Shown here: one piece after another, positions 46,901 through 58,800 of the stretch
How positions within the stretch are numbered: position 1 is the stretch's first letter
How the letters are laid out: each line of letters opens with the position of its first letter
Source of the DNA: Reticulitermes speratus
Taxonomy: Eukaryota > Arthropoda > Insecta > Blattodea > Rhinotermitidae
Length of the DNA: 64,000 bases
Reading direction: 5' to 3'
NCBI GenBank assembly: GCA_021186555.1
Contig: JAJKFL010000042.1
Coordinates: forward strand, 18,762,521 to 18,826,520
Notes under the pieces: generated by a model
Databases searched by the model: none
Told to the model about the DNA's origin: nothing
The model's input: the letters and a program-made list of their open reading frames with translations, nothing else
Made by a program: the position numbers and the translations under genes

Positions 46901-48068
46901 TTCCAACCTAGTATTGGCCTATCTGTAATGAAAGTAATGTAGTAAATCCCTTTGAATAAACGAATGTGCCTCATCCAGGATTTTAACCAGGTTTTTCGGT
47001 CTTAAAATGCAGGAGTGATACATGTATTGAACTGAGAACCCAGTGTGGCCTATAAATGTTTCTTACACAACACCTTCCTCTTTATCATTTTCAGTGTATT
47101 CAGTCTGGTTAAGAGAAAATTGCAGGATTTTTGTTGGCACGCTTAAAATTAAGAGACCGAGCAAATTTGCTAAAGTTGTTAAGGCTTCTGACTTGTATTG
47201 GGAGGTGCTTGCTTCAAACAAATGGCCAAATTTTGTTTCTTATCTCCTCCAAACAAGTGCCGGAGCAGTAGCTTATAATTAGGCAAAGAGTGCTTTTTTT
47301 CCACATTCTTTCCCGCTGGTTATTGACTTGTCCAATCTCTGATATTGTTTTTTATTAAATATTGAGGCATCGTTGAAAAATTAATTAATTAATTAATTTC
47401 AGTAAAAAGCTTCTTTTTGATCATGAGCTTACATGAGAATATAGGCTACGTTTTAACATTGCGTATATTTTGTTAGGCTCCGAGGGTTATGTCGACTGGA
47501 TTCAACTGGCTAATGGGGGGTCCAATTTTGAAATTGTGTGAGCACAGCGAAAGTGTTCCACGTATTTAAGCAGATATTTGAATTCTTACATTTTTATTTC
47601 ATTATCCAATAGTCATGCTGCAATACGTTATAGTTTTCTAATCACTGCTAGTGAACAAGTCGTTTAAAAACTCTAGTAAATATAAACATACACGTAATAT
47701 AAAAATTCCCTGTGATTTTCAAGTATCATTTGAGCCATGTTCGAATATTAGTCCATTATTATTTTATGGATTGTGCAATATTTGGTAACTTCTTTTCTTT
47801 AGCCTTACTGTCGCACAGTGACTTGCGTTATTTTATGACGTCGCCAGATCGGACAGCAGCTTATGTCCGCTTCATGGAATTTGTCTTCTCTGATCCAGTC
47901 GACTTGAGCTCTTCAAAATTCACAAGTTGAATCTGTCAATTGGGAAATAACCTTTTAGCCAATCTATACATTCTCTTTTCTTTACTTGTCCGGCCCATTT
48001 GACTCAGAGATTACCTGTCTCTATTCGATATTATCCTCTACCTATAACCTTCTTTCGGACTGCCTATT
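43946..48068. other. Unassigned sequence
   Basis: About 4.1 kb with no recognised gene. At 44127-44429 both strands are open (100 codons minus, 66 plus) in a less AT-rich stretch. The minus peptide includes PVALIGHVDIKNMELEARGD but no family is recognised. The other frames are short. Confidence 0.45.
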
Positions 48069-48362
48069 ATGTGGCCTCTTCAAGTACAAGAGGCGTACAA
48101 ACTCACTAACCATGTCAAGGTAGTGTCCATGACAAGGGACGAATCCGCACCCGCGACAGTGAGAGCTTCCCGATGCACTTTCATCGCCCAGCCACACCAC
48201 CCGTCGCTGTCAGCCCACACACCGTCCCACCCGACTTCTGGACAGAGAGCACGCGGAAGAGAGCAGTCGCCCGCTGTCCCCTATATACAGTGTAATTCAT
48301 CCCTGACTCCGAAGGACGAAGTTGAACTCCCCTCCCCGTATAATGACGTAGATCCTAAATAA
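48069..48362 (+). other. GC-rich island with an unrecognised 97-codon frame
   Basis: The segment is clearly GC-richer than its surroundings, most strongly at about 48140-48350. The + frame has 97 codons and is Pro/Ser/Arg/His-rich and unstructured, as expected from C-rich DNA. A tatata core (ctatatacagtg, near 48280) sits inside. It could be a first exon, a promoter-like island or a repeat fragment. No motif decides between them. Confidence 0.2.
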
Positions 48363-51300
48363 TACATTGTTGGGTGTCTATGGATACTTTTATTTTAGTT
48401 TATCATGTTATTATTTCTGCAAATTAAAATATCTTTTTCTTTTCCTTCACGTAACTAAAATTACGTAATATCATTTCAGAGTTATAATTTACGCTGTTGT
48501 ATTTGTCACGGCGGTGTGTTAAAGCTGGCTGATTTACTGCTTAAAGTACTTCTGCTCTCCTTCGAGATCCGTACGCTTGGCGAAAACTGGTGGATAGTGA
48601 ACCAAATTAGGAAAGAAGGGAAAATAGCACAAAAATTACCTCCGTGCAGCACTTATTACATAAAAAAACACATTGTTGAGTAACAACTTGGATACCTTTT
48701 CTCTTGTTAGAAAGTTTTATCTCTAGCTGAAGGATTATATTTACCGCCAGGTAACCGTGGCGACAAAATTGTTTATGCTAGCGCCAAATATTTTTGGGTT
48801 ATCAGCGTGGAACTTGTTTCGCGTGACCGTTCTCGCAAGCAGAAATCTGAGGTGACTCATAGATGTTTGCACAATTTGTGCACCCTTGCCATGAAGGGAC
48901 GAAAGGAAAGTTATTAATTGGAATAGGGAGTTATAGTTACCTTATGAATCGTTACGGCATGTAAATCTGAATTTTGATCTTAAACAAAGTGGAATCATTT
49001 ACAGAAAAAGATTCACACGATAATAGGCACATATTTGAGTATCCAGTAACGTGCAGTTTTTGTCGGAGAAAATATTTCTTGATGTCAGTGGCGTTGTCTG
49101 AATGCTTGCACCACGCAAATTTACGCTGCATTTCAGACGTTTCGGAAGAATTTACTGTGTCCTCCTTTAAGGTGACGTGACTACCTAGTGGCCCCTACTG
49201 ATACAGTAGGTCTTCAGATTCAGGGGCATGTAATGTAAAGGTAGTGCAAATTGTTATATTGTCTTCAGGATGGCAAGGACAGTGAAGTCTAGTTATACAC
49301 ACTGTCATGATCAATATTTGCAGTGAATATGCCTCGAATCTACTGCAACATACTTATTTACATGGCCACTACGTAATCGGCTAACACAGATTATACCTAA
49401 GAGTCTCTTATGTCATTACCAGTTCCTTCCACATCCTTTTCTGTTTATTGCTGACTATCATTATGCCATTCTCAGCTAACAAAGCCGCTAAGTAGAAAGA
49501 TGAGTCAAACAAAAACCCTAAACATACGAAAAAATCGAAATTCTATTGTGTGCAGCTGTAGGCACAACAATTCCTCAACAGGGGTTAATAAATGTACTGC
49601 GTGTTGTAAGTTAGACAGTATGTTGAAAAACGTCAAACATATAGGGCCTGCTTAAACGATCTGCATTAAATTAGCTGGTATATTTTTCTAGTATTTTCAT
49701 TCGACCGATTAAAGTAGATCATAATCAAGAAAGAATCCAAACCCTTCCTTGGAAAGCCAACTCCAGCCCGAAAATTCTTGGTATTTTCTTCCTACCGCAG
49801 GTCTTTGAACTACGGCTTTGTAATGGTACTGAGCTCTTTAAAGTTTAGAGAAATTGTAATTTTCACAGAGTTCAATCATAAAAAATTCTGGTGATTATTT
49901 CGCAGCTGTCTCCCATTATAATCTAACAAGTCACCTACCTAGAGGTCTCTTTTGCAGTTCTTGCATTTCCCTTCCAGTCCTCCACCTGCTGGAATACAGG
50001 CAGTCTGTTACCTGTATTCGTGTGGCTACATCTTTTGTAAGTGAAAATAGTACTTGAATCTCAGATTGTCTATGCAGTGAAAATGCGTCTTGCGGTCTGC
50101 GGAATTTCTAATCTTTAATCGTCAAAGTACAAGAATATTTTCGTAGAAGCATATTTTGTTCCACGTCTTTCGTTTTCAACAAATCAGTCTCATCCGTAAT
50201 TTTACTTTCAGGATGTGCATTTTATCTGCAGCATTAGTTCAGTCGCGAATCGATAAGTTCCACAAAATGGAGTTTCAAATCATTAATTTTATCTTATCCC
50301 CAATTTCTTCTGTTACATGCGATATCTATCTCAGAACACAAAGTTCAGGGTCTAAGTAAGAGTTTTGTGATATAAAAAGATATCATTAATTAGCCTGAAT
50401 TGTTGAAATTGTTTTCAGAACTATCAACCAAAACATTTTAACTGTACAGCTCTCATACTTCTCACCCATACTTAACCCCTCCCCCCAGTTTCACCCTAAT
50501 TGATTTGATCACTTTTGTTATGATTCTGTACGTAAAGTTGATGATTTTGAATCTTTCTCCACCTTTGTACTATGTCCTCCACTGTTGTTTTAAATACATT
50601 TAAAGCACCCTTCCTTCAAAAATTATATGTCTGTGTCCTCCATTTAGGATCATAAATTACGTTTCATAGTCACAAAAACAACAGGTAAAATCATAATTTT
50701 TGTATTTTAAGTTTTGCTTTTTTAAAATGATCACTTGTTTTTCTCTAAAAATTCGATTTTGGTAAATTAAAATACATTTAAATTTTTGTGAGATATGTGT
50801 ATTTCTTTGTGTAAAAACTAACGTTCTTAAAGTAGATAAATCTCGACGACCAAAACAGTTTTCATGTGGGTCCTGTCACTTCCCATCTGAGTTATTCTTC
50901 ATATTAATAACACGAAAGGCTAATAAGATTTATCAACTTAGTAGCTTCAAGAGCAAACTTTCTGTCAGAGCCCCTCATACACAGAGAATATTAGCATCTA
51001 TACAAAGTCGAAAGATCTTTACAGCTAGCGATATAGCAGCACATGTTCTCTATTTTGGCAGTCTCTAAGACTCGGGGCTCTTTTATGGAAATGGAAATCC
51101 TGGGTGTACAAACGAATTGCAACCACGTGAAATTATGTTAAAAGTAAAGGTGACTTTCTCGCGGTTAAGTGTCCTGTATTTTGTTAGTAGTGAAGAAAAA
51201 CACGTTTAACTTTAAGAAGACAGGCACAGTACGTATGACGTAACATTGAGCTGCGTTCTCTTCACTATTGAGGCCGCGGAAAAACAAGTATTAAATATTC

Positions 51301-51599
51301 TGAGTGTGTGGCTGTATTCTTGCCTTATTTATCCGGCATGCAAATTTTATATTTTGTGCTCCGTACTAAATTGTCGTCTGTGGCCTGTATGTCTGTACTA
51401 TATTTTTTCACATTATCTCACAAACGGCACTGTTTTTGGAAAAAAAATTGAACATAAAATGTGTGTTCTGATTTTTTATAACTTTTGTTTTTGTCTGAAA
51501 CATTTTTTATCTTGAGAAGAATTCAGCGACATATTACCATAAATGTACTAGGTAATCATTTAAAGTACCCGTTATTCTTATCAGATCTCAATCAACCTT
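48363..51599. other. Unassigned sequence
   Basis: About 3.2 kb with no recognised gene, RNA or repeat. The longest frames are under 90 codons. Confidence 0.5.
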
Positions 51600-51740
51600 G
51601 AATTTTCTCGACAGATTTTCGAAAAATCCTCAACTACGAATTTAATGAAAATCCGTTATTGGGAGCAGAGATTTTCCATGCGGATAAACATATAAGATAG
51701 ACAGATGTGACGATACTAATAGTCGCTTTTTGCCTCTAAT
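51600..51740 (+). repeat. Dispersed repeat with a polypurine AGAC-type segment, copy 1
   Basis: atgaaaatccgttattggga (about 51645) through gagattttccatgcgga and atagacagatgtgacga to taatagtcgctttt aligns with the reverse complement of 63500-63640. The + translation contains F(S)MRINI/FHADK-type traces. From memory, the pattern FMKIRPVGAELFHAD followed by QTDRHDE recurs in spurious insect gene models. The element class is unknown. Confidence 0.5.
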
Positions 51741-51950
51741 AAGGTTACAAATTCATTAAAATAAATTAATGTACTTTCTCTGAGAGGAGATATGTTACGT
51801 AGCCACAGAATAAATACATAAAATAACAGAAGAAATAAATGAAGGAAGGAAGGAAAAGAAACGTCCATCTTTCGGCAAATAATATATAAAATATTTTATT
51901 GCAAGAGCAACTTCAGTTTCTTTATATTTGCGAGTGTAATGAACCTTAAT

Positions 51951-52216
51951 GCCCATCATGGTGGCCGTGCGTGGCCACGTATTCTAAGGCGTGGGTCTGC
52001 GGCCGCTCGCTTGCTGGGATTGTGGGTTTGAATCCCGGCGGATGCATGGATGTCTGTCTCTTGTGAGTGTTGTGTGTTGTCAGATAGAGGTCTCTGCGTC
52101 AGGCTGATCACTCGTTCAGAGGAGTCCTACCGAGTGTGGTGTGTCTAATCGAGTGTGATCGTGACGCCTCGATAACGAAGGAGGCCCTGGCCGACTAGGG
52201 GCTGTCGAGTGATGGA
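51951..52216 (+). mobile_element. SINE family 1, copy 4
   Basis: Body and tail are complete: gtgggtctgcggccgctcgc, the B box gggtttgaatcccg, ctcttgtgagtgttgtgtg, cactcgttcagagga, tgtgatcgtgacgcctcga and ggggctgtcgagtgatgg. The head is unusual: gtggcc occurs twice (gtggccgtgcgtggccac, 51961-51978), a local duplication of about 12 bp within the A-box region. Confidence 0.88.
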
Positions 52217-52904
52217 AACAAAATGAACCTTAATATAAACATGTCGTTATGACAAAGTCATTCTATTTCTTGACTGGTTTGTCTCCAAGAGAAGAAGCAT
52301 ATTCATGAATTGCAGAAACTGTCTGAGACAGAAGTAAGTACTCTGCTTTACGAAATGTATGGCAGACTAATTGCGAAAATCTTTCAGCTAGTTTTCTATA
52401 CCGAAACGTATCTTAGTGCTATGTTATAATTTATTGTAACGAAGGTAAATATAATTAATGATAATACCCAGCGTATGTCACGCTGTAATCTTGACAAAGT
52501 CTGTTAATAACTTCTCCATTTACCGGCTTACTATGAGGTATTCGGAAGCAGATGGTCCAAGTATTATCCAATCAATTGCCGATTAACTATCAGAGCAGGT
52601 ACTTTAGTATTAACAAAAGCGCAGTCCGCGTTTAATTCTACCATGTGGTTCTGTGTAAAGTGAAGTCGCTTGTAATGTTCTCTGTGTCCACTCTGAGCCA
52701 CACAGAATCGAAATAGCAATCCGTGAAATAGATGTTTTTAGGACTTAACTATTGATTTCGTATTTGTGAACATGCGGAAATCTTTTACTATTCAACGAAT
52801 CATCTCTTGCATTCCTAGTCTTTTATTTGAATACGTCAGTATTTAGATATTGAAACTTGTAAAATTGCTTGTTGTTTTATAGGGATGTAAAATACAGCCT
52901 TTAA
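52217..52904. other. Unassigned sequence
   Basis: Nothing recognised between SINE 1 and LINE A. Confidence 0.5.
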
Positions 52905-53375
52905 CATTAAGGGAAGGAATCTGGCTGAGGGTGTTTGATAAAGAAAATATTTGGAACGAAGAGAGAAAAAGTGAAAAGAGGCTGGAGAAAACAGCATAAT
53001 TATGAGTTCAGTAAACCGTACTTCTCCCCGGATATTATTAAAATGATGAAGTAAAATATATTGTGGGTGGTGAATTTACGAGGCATGGGATAGACGTGTA
53101 GTAGGAAGATCTGAAGAAAATAAGTCACATGGAATGCTTAGGCTTAGATGGAAAAATAATATTAAAATGTTTCTTAAAGGAATGGGGTGAGAGATTGTGG
53201 ACTGGATACTGGTGACTCAGGATAGAGACAAATGTTGTGCTGTTGTGAAAGTGATGCAGCGCAAGGGGGGTGGGGGGGGCGGATTTCCGGAGTAGTTGAG
53301 CAATTTGTAGCTTCTCAAAGAGGACTCTGCCCTATGTGGTTGTTTATTTCGTTAGCTAGTCCGTTACTTCGTAAA
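52905..53375 (+). pseudogene. LINE A remnant, 3' end
   Basis: Follows the end of the 28771 copy in sense. It holds a VFD/RKYLER-like start, a VVGRSEENK-type segment, an aatattaaaatg...ggaatggggtgagagat block, GWILVTQDRDKCCAVVKV, and the 3' UTR (ggatttccggagtagttgag, then cttctcaaagaggactctgc). The run of fifteen nearly continuous G's (about 53266-53280) interrupts it. Many frame breaks are present. Confidence 0.8.
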
Positions 53376-55245
53376 GGTTAGTATATTTCTACGCATTTAA
53401 ACTGGCTATTTAATTTGCAGGAGCCTGGAACATTCCGCTTACCTATTATTGTTACTGCAGTTGAAAAAGACTGAAAAGCCTGATTTCATTATGCTACCTA
53501 TTGTGGCTTTAAGCACTGCAACTGGGACACATATCTTAACTTGAATTGCATGAATTCATGTTTTATTGTTTAAAGTATACTGCATACTGCTTTTGTCTGA
53601 TTAATACATGAACTGAGCTGTTACTGAGAGGCTTATAGTCGCTAGGGTATCAGAGTAATTCCGAGGCTTTACGAGAGCCGTATATTTACTACTCTATTTG
53701 TAATACCACAGTACTGAGCCATGTCCTGAAATAGAAAAACCCAATACACATCATAATAATTTATTTGTGTAGAAAAAATTTTAATATTATCTTTCCATCT
53801 AAACCAAGTATCCAAAGTGATATGTAGTTTGCATATTATACGACAGTACTGTTATATTAATTTCTTGTCTCTCTTATACTTGTTATATGTTTTCCCCATC
53901 GCATTTTCTTTAACCTAATAACTATTGAGGAAAGAAACTTGCAGTAAGCCATCGTATTCTTTTATTTACGTTAATTTAGTAGGCCGTAAAGACCTTAGAG
54001 GGGCATGGGGAAGCGGAATACAGTTCCACGCACACATTTTTAAAATTAGCATTATATTAAACTAAGTGTCAGCTTCACGCACCATCCCCTTTATCTTGGG
54101 GAAAAATACTTAGACGTGCCCGTTTGATAGACGGCTGAATGGGGCCCCGGGACCATCTGGACGCTGTGGAGAAGTGTTGAAAATCAAACCCCAATTTACG
54201 ATTCCGCCTACGTTCAGTCACATACACTCTCCAAGACACATCAGTACAGATACTTAGACCTCTTCCAGTCTGAGGTTTACTAAACAGGACTCGAGGTTTA
54301 GAAATACGTTTTGATAGGTTTTGTTGAATTGTCGCTTATGAATTTAAATTTCACATTTATGAGAAATTCTCTGTAAAGTGAGAAGTGTTTTTGTTCCGTG
54401 CGGATTATTTAAGACCGTCATCTCTGGTGAAGGCGAAGAATCAAGTGAAGTTGGAGAATGGAAAAGAGTCCGATGACGAATATCCAGAAACGAGGGTCGG
54501 GCGCAAGATGACGATTTATCCCCCTCAAGATGGATGCTTCTTGGATTATACAGTGAATGGTGAGAGATCTGGAGAACAGAAATCATGACCGCAGAGTGAA
54601 AAAGAAAGAAAGGAAAGAGGGATCACGGGGTTGCTTAATGGTGAAATCCTCCCCAAAAATGCGTAGCTCTATGACCGTGGTGTCGCACACTATGTGTTTC
54701 GCAAGTAGTTTCACAATATGGCGGAATGTTTTACGTTTTGAAGCCCTGTTTGGTGAATACTTTAACATCCTTGCAGTACTTTATGTTGACATAAAGAATT
54801 ACTTAATATTACACGTGGTATTATAAAATAGTGAAAATAAAAAATTAAGCTTATTCATTACTTAATTTTCTTTCTTAGAGGATGATGATAATTTCTGTTT
54901 CGCATCATAGCCACAAGTGAATCCTGATTACTTGCAATCTTATTGGGTCTCTGAAGACTAATGTCTTAAAAATTACTTGTTTTAACAGTATTAGGAAAGC
55001 CAATTTTCAATGTCTTTTTTACGAACTATTAATTCCTGCGACTGGTGATGGTACTTGCATTTCTTTCGCAACACAAATGTGTATCTGACAGCAAGATATG
55101 TAGGAAGGATAAATTGAAATTTGACCTTAAGAAAAGGAATTATGTCAGTACCAGCCTTACCATCTTTAAAATTCCCGGTTTCGTAGAAAGCGTATTTGGT
55201 GATGACTTCAGCGTCTGTAGGTTTCTCAGAATCAGTCGGTCACAC
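53376..55245. other. Unassigned sequence
   Basis: No gene recognised. Frames at 54344-54826 (80, 67, 89 and 61 codons on both strands) cluster in a less AT-rich stretch. The + peptide at 54385 includes KNQVKLENGKESDDEYPETR but no family is recognised. Confidence 0.4.
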
Positions 55246-55410
55246 GCCGATCCCAGTGGCCGCGCGGTCTAAGGCGTGGGTCTGTGGCCGGTCGCTTGCT
55301 GGGATTGCGGTTTCGAATCCCACCAGGGGCATGGATGTCTGTTGTGACTGTTGCGTGTTGTGAGGTAGAGGTCTGTGCGACGGGCCGATCCACTAACTGT
55401 CTGCACCTAA
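55246..55410 (+). mobile_element. SINE family 1, copy 5 (3'-truncated)
   Basis: The head gccgatcccagtggccgcgc and a B box ggtttcgaatccc are well preserved, and the body reaches ggtctgtgcgacgggccgat. The sequence then diverges (cactaactgtctgcacc) and the usual gtcctaccga and tgtgatcgtg tail is absent. Confidence 0.85.
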
Positions 55411-55599
55411 AATGAGTAAGTAGAATTACGTTAGAATGAGGAATAATAATAAGAGTTTGTCAACCTAGTTAATTAATGCTTTACTTATTATTACATCTGT
55501 CATTGACGAAGTGTGTTTTATTTGTCGATTATTTTAAACTTTTTTGCTGGATTCAAATTACAGTAAATTAAAGTTGTCTCTATTCATAGAGTGAAGGCA
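55411..55599. other. Unassigned spacer
   Basis: Short AT-rich spacer between the SINE 1 and SINE 4 copies. Confidence 0.5.
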
Positions 55600-55815
55600 T
55601 ATTGGAGGAGTGAAAGTATTGCTACACTTATTCTTAACCTCATCTGTAGAAGGAGGTGAGTCGTCAGATTTCCTTTATGAGCTGGCAGCATTAAACCCGG
55701 GGAAAAGGGTCTCCTATAAACTTTGAATAAGGGGTTAGGTGGGTTTCAGGTCCGATCTGGACCATTATTCCTTGGACTTCAAGGCCAGAGCCTAGTCATT
55801 GTATATTCAACCCCG
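55600..55815 (-). mobile_element. SINE family 4 copy, antisense, diverged
   Basis: Holds the cacttattcttaacctcat and aaggaggtgagtcgtca blocks in the order of the copies at 31340 and 32905, followed by an altered ttatgagctggcagcattaa segment. The tRNA-like end is weak. Confidence 0.5.
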
Positions 55816-58800
55816 GCTGTATGTTAATATACGAAACATTTAAAGTACTGGTACAACATATTAACTCCTAGTGGAATCAAACTAATGTGCATGAGACAAA
55901 AAATAGTTCGTACGTCTGAGATAACACAGTATGCTTTAAAGGCTTCAAAGGGTTATTCGTTGTTGTACATCTAACAACAATCATGCCCATATAAAAGCTT
56001 GCAAATTCATTTGATTTGTAATATGCACAATGTAATTATTGATTCTTTTTTAAAAGGACCTATTCAATGAACGTTGTTATTATTTTTGGTGAATTCACAA
56101 AGGAAATTTGCCAAGTGTGCTGAATAGAGTTTCTTACAGTAGCATGGCCACCTCTTCCTTGTCCGTCAGTTTCTTTGCATACAACTTTAAAATATCTAAA
56201 GAGATTTGTATGAAATGTGACAATGCTCACTTTTGGCATAGTTTATGTACATTTTCCAAGTTTTTATTAAACTCGGACAAAAATTACGGAACCCCATGAT
56301 TGCAGATTTGTTTATATTGGTTTCTGATGATATCTTGAGTATGATTATTAATGACAAGCACGACAAAACTATTTCAAAGAAGTATTTTAGAGAAAAATGA
56401 GACCGGTACCTTCTATCAAGGATAGTTTCTTCGTCTTATTTGTTGAGAAAATTAAGAAAGGAGGAGTAGAAATATTATGCTATACGTAGATTTCCTGACT
56501 GTTTCGTTCTATAGTACCCCGGTAATTTTCTCATTCGTTCAGTAGAGTGTTTTTTGTTTTCCCTGAAGACAATTTTTTATTCAAGTTATGTCCGTGTAGC
56601 AGTGTTTCATAAAACTGTTACACTTTGTGAATTTATTTCGTTCTTATAGCTCAGACTCTAGGCTTACTTGCGCGCAGTCTTCACCCATACCATATAAACG
56701 TGCATTAATAGACAATTGTATGAAGCGGTGCTGCACAAAACAAGAGCCTGAAGTGACGTATCTTAATGTAGAGCGACTTTCATTTCAGAGGTGTTCAAAT
56801 CATTGGCTTGCTTATGTTACCTTTTGTTTCTGTTTACTTTCGACTTTGTTGCTGTGTTGAGAGAAGTTTACCTCGTAGGGGTGATTGCTTCAGTTGGGTA
56901 AATATTTACGAAAAAGAATTTTTCTTTCCCCATTTGACGTCTCTTATTACAGACAATGTAAAGATTTCTTGAGATTTTCTAATTTATGAACAAATAAAAC
57001 GCCAGTGGGCATTTCAAAACTCGGTACATTCTATGCCTCAAGTGGTTAGATGAAGTGACAGCAAACAGCTCTATTTATTAAGTCTAAATGTATTTACTTG
57101 CGATACTAAATTGAAACACAAGTTTAAATAAAATATTATCCTACGACTAATCAATTTAAAAAGAGGAGTGGTATACACCTGTAAGAAAGCGTGGATGTAT
57201 AGCTCCAATCTTTACTAACGTTTGGCATTAACTAGAGGAGAGGAATGTGGTTCACACACTGTTTAACTTCCTGGAATGGATTCTGATTTGGTCACTGGAC
57301 AGCAAGCTGGTTGGGCTTAAAGATATTATATGCACACTGTGGCAAAGAGAAAAATATCCGCTGCTGTCAAACCTCGAACCCCGATTCTCGCGTCCTCGAT
57401 CATATGGCTCAAACAATACACGGACCAGAAAACCTGCTTTAAGCTTTAATCGCTACATGAAACCAGCAGATAACAAATATTTCTGAGTAGAACAAATGAA
57501 ACCCAATTTCCTACAGTTTTAGTCGTACAGATATATTACTATTATTACTTAATTAATATTATAATTTGTTTTATGAATGCGTTACTACGAGTAATTATGG
57601 AGTCATGCAGTTTAGGTTTATGTTATGTTTATCAGAAATAGCCTCTATATTTCACACCATCAGGAGCATACCAAGACCAACCTGATGTTTTCGACAGACT
57701 TCCCGTAGAATAGAACTGATTTACAGTTAAGGATGTGAAATTTGCTACTTAAAAAGTCTAATTCTTAATAATTTCATGGAAGAGGAACCGTGTCCTCTAA
57801 AAATTTGCTCTGGCATGTTTGTAAAAAGTGATTTCAAATGTTTAATAAACAATGCCGGAGAACGTATTACCGCAATATCAAGATGTATGAGGTTAAAATA
57901 TTTGCTAATGGAATATGTTTTTAAATTCCTAGAAACGTGTGAACTTGAGCAGGATGTCAAGCAGGTACTGTAATACTTGAATGTAAAGCAATAAAGTATT
58001 TTGTCTTTTGTTACTTTCAGGAACACTTACAATTCTTCTTTTTTATTACGGTAAAGCGAGAAAGCAATATCGCCCTTCGTTTCTTTAAGAATTAACTCTG
58101 TCAGTCTTCCGAAACGGCCGAAGAAGTTAATGAAACTTTTTACGATATGGGTCATTCGGCGTGCCGTCGAAACTCTTAACTTCTCAAGACACTTTATTTG
58201 ACCATGCTCTCGGAAAGATATGCTGATGAACAGCAGTACTTTTTATGATATTATTTTTCCTTCTCCTGATGCTTTTTAGCCTGAGCTGGCCTACTCTTTA
58301 AACAGCCTGTACTTTGGGAACGTCATCTCAATTTTCTTTCCGTCTTTGCTGTCGGCACTCGGAGACTCCGCGAATATCAACAAAATGAAGGACGAACGAA
58401 TGACTGTCCGGCCAGCTTTGGTACTGAGAAATGTGAAATAAGGAGGAGTTCATCTGACTAGGATTTGTGATGAGATATTGTCTCTCATATCCGTCTGGTT
58501 TCTTGCTCCTTAAATGAGAGGGATCGTAAAAGGGGAACCTCATGTTAAATATACTTTTATAATGGCTACGATATAAAGCATGAAGTATCAGTTGTGCCCT
58601 TCGTCTTATCCCATTTATTAGTAATTGTTGTGTTTTATGAGATAACAGCATTGTATGAAAATACTCACTTATACTCGTAAATTAGTGCTCGAATTAGTAC
58701 AATTTTATTTTCTTCTAGGAGACAAAAAATGATATTGAAGTAAGCTAAAATATTAAAAAAGAAGAACGAATGAGGAAAACCAGAAAGCCAATTAAGAGAA

